Assembly: GCA_029379385.1 (NCBI GenBank)
Contig: CM055617.1
Coordinates: forward strand, 15,632,679 to 15,696,678
Reading direction: 5' to 3'
Origin: Quillaja saponaria
Taxonomy: Eukaryota > Streptophyta > Magnoliopsida > Fabales > Quillajaceae
DNA length: 64,000 nt
Each line of letters starts with the position of its first letter. The first letter of the stretch is position 1. A program made the translations under genes and the position numbers. Below, piece by piece: positions 58,180 through 64,000 of this stretch. The notes under the pieces are model-generated. The model saw only the letters and a list, made by a program, of their open reading frames with translations. It searched no databases and was not told where the DNA came from.

Positions 58180-61100
58180 CTAATGGTAATATATTTTCAG
58201 GTGTTGGGCATTAAAACTTCTTGGGAGCACTTTTCCCTCTTTTGCTCTAATTTTGTAAGCCCTCGAGCTAATAACCTAGTTGATTTGTTACCAATTTTCC
58301 CATGATTCTTTGAGTTTTTCTTCTGAGCTGTCACTCTTGAATTGGTTAAGTCTCAAAACAAAATCACCCACTTGTAAAGGTCGCAACTTCACCTAGTCGT
58401 TAAAGTGTCAGGCTATAATATGCGGATAGATGACCTGATGAACTCGAGCTTCCTCCCTAACCTCCTCCAACAAGTCAAGGTTTATCCTCATTTTGATCTT
58501 ATTTCTCTTCTTAGAGAAGGATTCAATCTTAGGGGATAATATGCTTATCTCCAAAAGTATAATCGCCTCTATTTCGTAGGTCAAATTGAAAGTCGTTTCC
58601 TCCATGGTGACCTTCCATATAGTACGGTAGAACCATAGTACTTGCTGTAAATGTTCCTTCCAATCCAACTTATTCCAATTTACCTTCTTTTTCAACCCTT
58701 CAAGAAGTACCTTATTAACAGCTTTGGCTTGATCGTTTGCTTGAGGATAGGCTACCGAGGAAAAACGCAAGTCAATTCCCATCTCCGAGTACCAAGATTT
58801 GGTAAGTCGGCAATTAAATTGCCTCCCATGATTTATGACTATGGCTCTTGGTATCCCAAAATGACAGATGATGTTTTTTCACAAGAACTTTTCCATGGCT
58901 TTAGCAGTTATTAAGGTCATCAGCTTAGCTTCTACTTATTTGGTGAAGTAGTCACTAGTATGAACTTCTTCACTTTCCCTGCCTAACCCATAAGAAAGGG
59001 TCCCAAAATATCCAGACCCTATATGGCAAAGGGCTAAGGTCTTTCGATAGGTATTAGCTTGTTTAGTGGTAGCCTTGACACTTTAGCTGACCTCTAGCAA
59101 CTATCACACTTTTTTACCCATGACTTGGTGTCCTTTTGAAAGGTAGGCCAATAATACCCTACTCTTAGAACTATATGTGCTAAGGTTCTATAACCTATGT
59201 GCGCTTTACAAACCCCCTATACACTTCATCCAAGGCGTATTATAATTCCTCTAGACATAGGTACTTCAAGTATGGACAAGTATAAGATCGCCTGTATAAC
59301 CAGTCTTGCATTATATAATATCGTGCGGCTCTTCTTATAACAATTTTAGCCTCAATTGTACCAGTAAGAAGTAGGCCAGATTGTATATAGACCACTATTA
59401 GGGTCATCTATGAAGGACCTAGCATCTTTACTGCCAACATTTCAGACTCTTCATAGTTCAGTCTTTTTAGGGTGTGAATTCGAGCAATTTTGTCATCTTT
59501 AGATCCATGAAGTCTGAAAAGCTCGTCAACTTATGTATTCAAACTCCTCGGTATGTGCTGTACTGATACTTTTGTAAAACAACTTATTAGTTGTTTTACC
59601 GTTCCCAAGTATTGGATCATGGCAAGTCCCTTGGCTATGTATTTGCCCTTTATTTGCTTGAACACCAACTAAGATTCAAAGAAAACCTTAAATTCCTCTG
59701 CTCCAGCTGCTCTGGCCCATTTCAAACCTAAAATCAAAGCCTTGTACTTGGCGACATTATTGGAAGTGGAAAAGTCAAACTTGATGGCACACTCAATAAC
59801 TTGACCATTTGGGCACCTCAAGGTCGCCCCTGCTCCACCACCATACCTATCAGAAGACCCATCCATACAAAGCAACCATCCTTCCACTTCAGGCCGCCTA
59901 ACGATTCATTCGAGAAAGTACATTCCACAATAAAGTCTACCAATACTTGGGCTTTGATTGCCATTCTAGGGTTATATCGTATGTCAAATTTATACAGCTT
60001 AACGGACCACTGAACTATTCTTCTAGAGGTTTTAGGCTTGTGGAGGATCTTTTTCAATGGTTATTCAGTTTTAACTTCTATACTGTGGACTTGAAAGTAT
60101 GGCTGAAGCTTGCAAACTGAACTCACCAGAGTCAGGGCTACCTTTTCAATGTGCAGGTACTTGCTCTCTGGCTTTTGGAGCACTCGATTAGTATAATACA
60201 CAAGCTGCTGCTGCTGCTGCTACTGCTAACCATTCTCCTTAGGAAACACCAAGCTATCTGCCACTGAAAAGGCACCGAGATAAAGAATCAGCACCTTGCC
60301 TTCTATTGGTTTACCCAACACGGAGACAGAGGCCAAATATTCCTTCAATTGTTGGAACACTCTCTCGCACTTTGAAAAAATGGAAAATACTTGTCCGTCG
60401 ATTTTGACATAAGCCGTGCCAGAGCAATGATCTGACCTGTTAATCTCTGAGCCTCCTTCACAGATCTAGGGTGTTGAATATCGAGGACTGCTATAATCTT
60501 AGAGGGATTAGCCTCTATTCCCTTTGTTATCACCATAAAGCCAAGAAACTTGCCGGCTTAGACACCAAAGGTACACTTTGTAAGGTTAAGCTTTAGTTGG
60601 TTATGATTTATAGTTAAGAAGGTCTCCCATAAATCATGGACATGTTCTCCCAAACTAGAGCTTTTGATCAACATATCATCTACATACACTTCAATGTTGT
60701 GACATATCTGTTGTTTGAACCTTTTATTCACTTAATGCTGGCAGGTCGTACCGTCGTTCTTTAAACCAAATGGCATGACCTTGAAGTAGTAGGTTTTTGT
60801 TTTTGTGATGAAGGAGGTTTTCTTCTTGTCTTTTTCCACCAACTTAATCTGATTAAAACCAGCATATGCATTCATAAAGCTTAATAGCTCATTGCCAGAA
60901 GAGTTGTCAACCAACTTATCAATACGAAGCAAGGGAAAACTATCCTTCAAATAAGCTTCATTCAGGTCAGTGAAGTTTACACATATCCTCCATTTTCCAC
61001 TTTACTTTTGTACCATGACTACGTTAGTCAACCAATTCGAGTAATATACCTCCATGATAAAACCTGCCTCCACCAACTTGGATACCTTCTCTAGAATAAC

Positions 61101-61775
61101 TTTTTTCTTATCCAAGGCAAAATTTCTCTTCTTTTACCTGATTAGCCTGGAGCCTGGCTTGACACTTAATCTATGATGCACGATAGAAGAATCTATACCT
61201 GACATGTCTTTCGCTGACCAAGCAAAGGATTATACATTTTCCCTGAGGACTGCTATCAAGGCCTCCCTTACTTCTTCTTCCACTTCTATTCCCACCAGCA
61301 CGATTCTCTCAGATCTCTCTTAAAAAGGCTGACTGGTGATAACTTGTTGACTGACTCTGTTCTTCTCTGTATATCCATCTATTTGTCCGATCTGGCATCC
61401 CTGATGTCATCCATATGCAGGACCTCAGTAGTTTTTGTGTGTAGATTGGCAAAATAACACTGTCGTGCTATTTTTTGATTTCCTCTTAAAGTGTCTACTC
61501 CTTAAGAGGTCAAAAATTTCAGACAAAGGTATCTTTACCACACAGAATTATACCATTACTATTTTCTTGAGACCTCTATTCTTCAAAGTTACGGGTACTT
61601 CAACTGAACCTTCCACCTTCACTGCTTTTCCATTGAACCTTACCAAAGAGCTATCGAATGGTTTAAGTGTTTCCCCTGAGATTTCCATTTGCTTAAAACA
61701 TTTGGAGTATATGATATTATCTGAGCTTCTATTGTCGATCAGGACCCTCTACACCTGATAGCTAACGATCTTAGT
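58180..61775 (-). pseudogene. Tat-type gypsy pol: protease, RT, RNase H, second RNase H, integrase
   Basis: Domains run on the minus strand. Protease is at about 61760-61580 (VLIDNRSSDNIIYSKCFKQM, where the family has D(T/N)GSS). RT is at about 61030-60480 (PLLRIDKLVDNSSGNELLSF, FKVMPFGLKN and YVDD at 60686-60675). RNase H is at about 60270-59990 (YYTNRVLQKP, LYKFDIRYNP). The second RNase H is at about 59890-59670 (MDGSSDRYGGGAGATL, NNVAKYKALILGL). Integrase is at about 59140-58400 (FHFGIP-like segment, FSSVAYPQANDQAKAVN), and the C-terminal part VLPRSFNAQHLKIYYH ends at TAG 58182-58180. Stops and frame changes occur throughout. The protease glycine, the first integrase block (stop in FTK*VEA) and an integrase aspartate (INHGRQF) are altered, so it is inactive. 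Confidence 0.8.
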
Positions 61776-62049
61776 AGACACTATCAAAGGTTATAGCACC
61801 TGGGAGACTTACCTTTCTTAATTTCTTAGGACGTTCCTCGACCGATAATGGCCTCCTCATATACTGCTTCCTTTCCGAAGATGTTCTACCCACAAGAGAA
61901 AATTCACAACCAAATCCTTGCCATCCGAAGATCTGGAAGGCCTAATTATATCTTCTACCCTGTTTCTAGTGTATTAGGGCCACTCAAGATAGCGAGAAGG
62001 TTGCTTTCCTTGAGGACCAAGGTTTCAATGTGCTTTCTTGGACCTTTAT

Positions 62050-63100
62050 TGCTGAACAAACTCCATTAAACAACCATTCCTTATCAACTTCTCTATCTCA
62101 TCTTTTAACATTTAGCAATCATTTGTACTATGACCTGGACTTCTATGAAACAAGCAAAATTTTGAATGGTCCACATTTTTGCCAGATGACTCCGGAGTTT
62201 GGGAGAATTTCAGGACATCCCTTAACTAGATAGTCAAAAGCATCGCTGTTCGGGTATTATTCAACTGCTTGTAATTCTTAAATCTTAAATAAGAAGGTGT
62301 ATGCTTTCTTCTTTCTCTTGCCACTTTCTCCTTCCCTTGATTATTGACTTGTCTGTGGTTGGGAAAACGTTGCCTCTTGGGTGCTTAGTAGGAGGGCGCT
62401 ACTAAATCTCTATCTGCTTCCTTCGCATATATATACTCCTCTGCTCATCTCATGAGCTCTTCTAAAGTCTTAAGCGTTCTTCTATTTAGACTATTCTTGA
62501 ATACAAATTTCCTCAAGCCTTCTCAGAGTAATTATCACAACATAAGGATTCACATGCTCCATTTCCAAGGCTGCAGAGTTAAACCGTCCCATGAACTCTT
62601 TAAGAGATTCCTTCTCATCCTATAAGAGAGATAGAAGGTAGGTGGCGTCCTTCTTCTACCTTCTATTAGTCATGAAAAGATACTTAAACTGGGAAACCAG
62701 CTTCCCAAAGGAACGAATAGAGTCCTGCTTGAGCCGGGCAAACCACCATCTCGCATTCCCCTTTAAAGTAGATCCGAATGCTGGACATATCACTTAGTCG
62801 AGGATGCTATACAGTAACATTAGAGATTCAAACCAAATTACAAAGTCATATAGATTAGAAGTCCCTTGGTATTGCTCTAAAGTTAGGATTTTAACCTCTT
62901 AGGGTATAAGGCAATCTGTTACACTCTTGGTGAAAGGATGACAAACTTCAGTATGCTCAGTGGGGTTATCGAGCTTTGGGTTGCCATCAGCTCGGTCATG
63001 TGTTCACTCTCCGAACTATCTCCTAAATCCTAGAACGGGATTTTCCGTTAAGCAATTAGAAGTGACATTGATGTCCTTACCGCTGAGAACTTCCCTAAAG
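62050..63100 (-). pseudogene. Tat-type gypsy gag
   Basis: On the minus strand the capsid-like part at about 62950-62610 reads HPFTKSVTDCLIP, stop, then LEQYQGTSNLYDFVIWFESL, VICPAFGSTLKGNARWWFAR, and LKQDSIRSFGKLVSQF. It has the plant gag pattern (F...M.L....D...C.AF..TLKG.A..WF..L...SI.SF..L...F). Near 62140-62050 a zinc-knuckle-like FHRSPGHSTNDCQMLKDEIE precedes the linker to the protease. Several stops interrupt it. Borders are approximate. Confidence 0.65.
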
Positions 63101-63257
63101 CAACCATGAGCTTGGCGTACTACTTCTAAATGACCAGCATGTCAGGATCTATAGAGATGAGAATTGATGGGCCTTCCATTCCTTTCCCAAATCTTGCTGC
63201 TATATTGCTCTTGAGCCTCTTCTTCTCTAGTAATGGGAAGGTAAGCTAAATTAAATA

Positions 63258-63278
63258 ACTTCCCACAAACGTTGCCAA
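63258..63278 (-). promoter_or_regulatory. primer-binding region of the Tat-clade element
   Basis: On the minus strand TTGGCAACGTTTGTGGGAAG follows directly after the LTR end TTAACA. It is close to the TTGGCGCCGTCTGTGGGAA form common in Tat-type elements and to the sequence at 53612-53633. Confidence 0.65.
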
Positions 63279-63440
63279 TGTTAATGTTAAATTTATCTAA
63301 GCTGGAAACTTGACGAGGCTATTCCTAAGTCAATGCAGTCTCCCATCTTAGAGTCTTCAGGCAAGGAAGCGATCTATGTACTTTCGAGTTGGACGTACGA
63401 AACAATGGAAGGGAGCGAGGTCTTGGATGAGCTCCCTAGC
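63279..63440 (-). repeat. end of the 5' LTR of the Tat-clade element
   Basis: On the plus strand it starts TGTTAATGTTAAATTTATC. It matches the LTR block at 54396-54550 up to GGATGAGCTCCCTAG. After that the two sequences differ, so the rest of this LTR is missing or replaced. Confidence 0.6.
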
Positions 63441-64000
63441 AATTTAACTTATCCAAAAGAGGAAATAGTTTAAAAAGAAAAAACTTAATTGATTAGAAAC
63501 CATACTAGCAATTGATAATAGCATACAAATCGACATAAATAGTCTAAACATAGAAAGACTAAATTAAATATGAATGAAGGGAAAACAAATGTTTTTATTT
63601 GATTTATGGATTTCTATCATAGCCATTGGTGTGATTCAATTGTGAGTTTCATGAAAAATTGTTAGTACAATTCATTGAGTTGATTCTTCTGGTGCTTTAA
63701 GTTTACCATTTACATTGTTTCAACGACATAATCATCACATATTTTCTTGATCAAGCAGAGAAACCTTAAGTTTTCCTAGGGTGGGTTATTCTTGATCAAG
63801 CAGAGAAACCTTATGTTTTCCTAGGCTGGGTTAAGTCTCGTCACCACCTCTAAATTGGACCCTTTCAAATTAGAGAGAGGGCAAGGAAGGAAGACAGAGC
63901 AAACGAGAGAAAGAAGCATAACTAAAAAAACAAAAGAGTTAATGAAGATGATTTAACAAAGAGGCCCGTAGTTTTCCTCCTAGTGAATTTGGTTCATCTA
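63441..64000. other. AT-rich tail of the window, no gene seen
   Basis: No gene or transposon end is recognised. It includes a 45-bp tandem duplication at 63744-63833 (TTCTTGATCAAGCAGAGAAA in each copy). Confidence 0.5.
63744..63833. repeat. 45-bp tandem duplication
   Basis: Copies at 63744-63788 and 63789-63833 each read TTCTTGATCAAGCAGAGAAA, then CCTTA(A/T)GTTTTCCTAGG(G/C)TGGGTTA. They are nearly identical, so the duplication is recent. Confidence 0.92.

Larger units (their letters stand above)
54390..63440 (-). mobile_element. Tat-clade Ty3/gypsy retrotransposon, about 9 kb, decayed
   Basis: The minus strand carries, in order, the end of a 5' LTR (from 63279 upward), a primer-binding region, gag, protease, reverse transcriptase, RNase H, a second RNase H, integrase, a plus-strand extra frame and a 3' LTR end at about 54390. 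The second RNase H after the first, plus an extra frame between pol and the 3' LTR, marks the Tat lineage. The LTR blocks at 54396-54550 and 63285-63435 are clearly related but differ at roughly a quarter of positions by eye. This is old decay, or else two elements of one family were joined. Beyond 63440 the LTR match stops. Confidence 0.75.

Noticed and set aside
58651..62233. Plus-strand open frames across the gypsy gag-pol region
   Set aside because: They are shadows of the minus-strand polyprotein, whose domains are recognised in the other orientation.

Overview
The window looks like nuclear DNA of a flowering plant, probably a eudicot. It is AT-rich and dominated by transposable elements, and it has one recognisable host gene with normal GT-AG introns. 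No bacterial-style operons, CRISPR arrays or rRNA genes are present, and I found no intact tRNA gene. All boundaries and family names come from reading the sequence by eye, without database searches.

Region by region. 1-11 kb: degenerate Ty3/gypsy long terminal repeat (LTR) material, a gag relic (5.0-5.4 kb), a gag-pol linker relic (8.1-8.5 kb) and two arms of a long inverted repeat (2.0-2.6 and 6.7-7.4 kb). 11.05-22.70 kb: a CACTA (En/Spm) DNA transposon with both termini, a decayed TNP2-type transposase gene and a decayed TNP1/TNPA-like gene, both on the minus strand. 22.7-32.3 kb: AT-rich, LTR-like non-coding DNA. 32.3-33.6 kb: a solo LTR with a perfect 5-bp target-site duplication (TSD). 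34.7-37.5 kb: a CACTA end, a hAT-type miniature element (MITE) with an internal tRNA-like segment, and a foldback Mutator-like element (MULE) with a 9-bp TSD. 38.2-40.3 kb: a TATA box and a decayed reading frame of the 'putative gypsy-type transposon' type, followed by a SINE relic.

41.4-47.3 kb: the host gene, a plant fatty acid 2-hydroxylase (FAH1/FAH2 type) on the minus strand. All six coding exons can be traced and would add up to 237 codons, but exon 5 carries one extra base in a C run that truncates the product after codon 197. Its fourth coding intron holds a 1.19-kb long-TIR transposon.

47.6-64 kb: a Tat-type gypsy remnant, a 2.84-kb Del/Tekay-like LTR with three successive minisatellites, a short LTR next to its primer-binding site (PBS), and a nearly whole Tat-clade Ty3/gypsy element (about 54.4-63.4 kb). 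That element carries gag, protease, reverse transcriptase, two RNase H domains and integrase on the minus strand. Between pol and the 3' LTR it also carries an opposite-strand reading frame with its own TATA-like box. The same TATA-plus-reading-frame arrangement recurs at 38.2-40.3 kb, which makes it the most system-like feature here.
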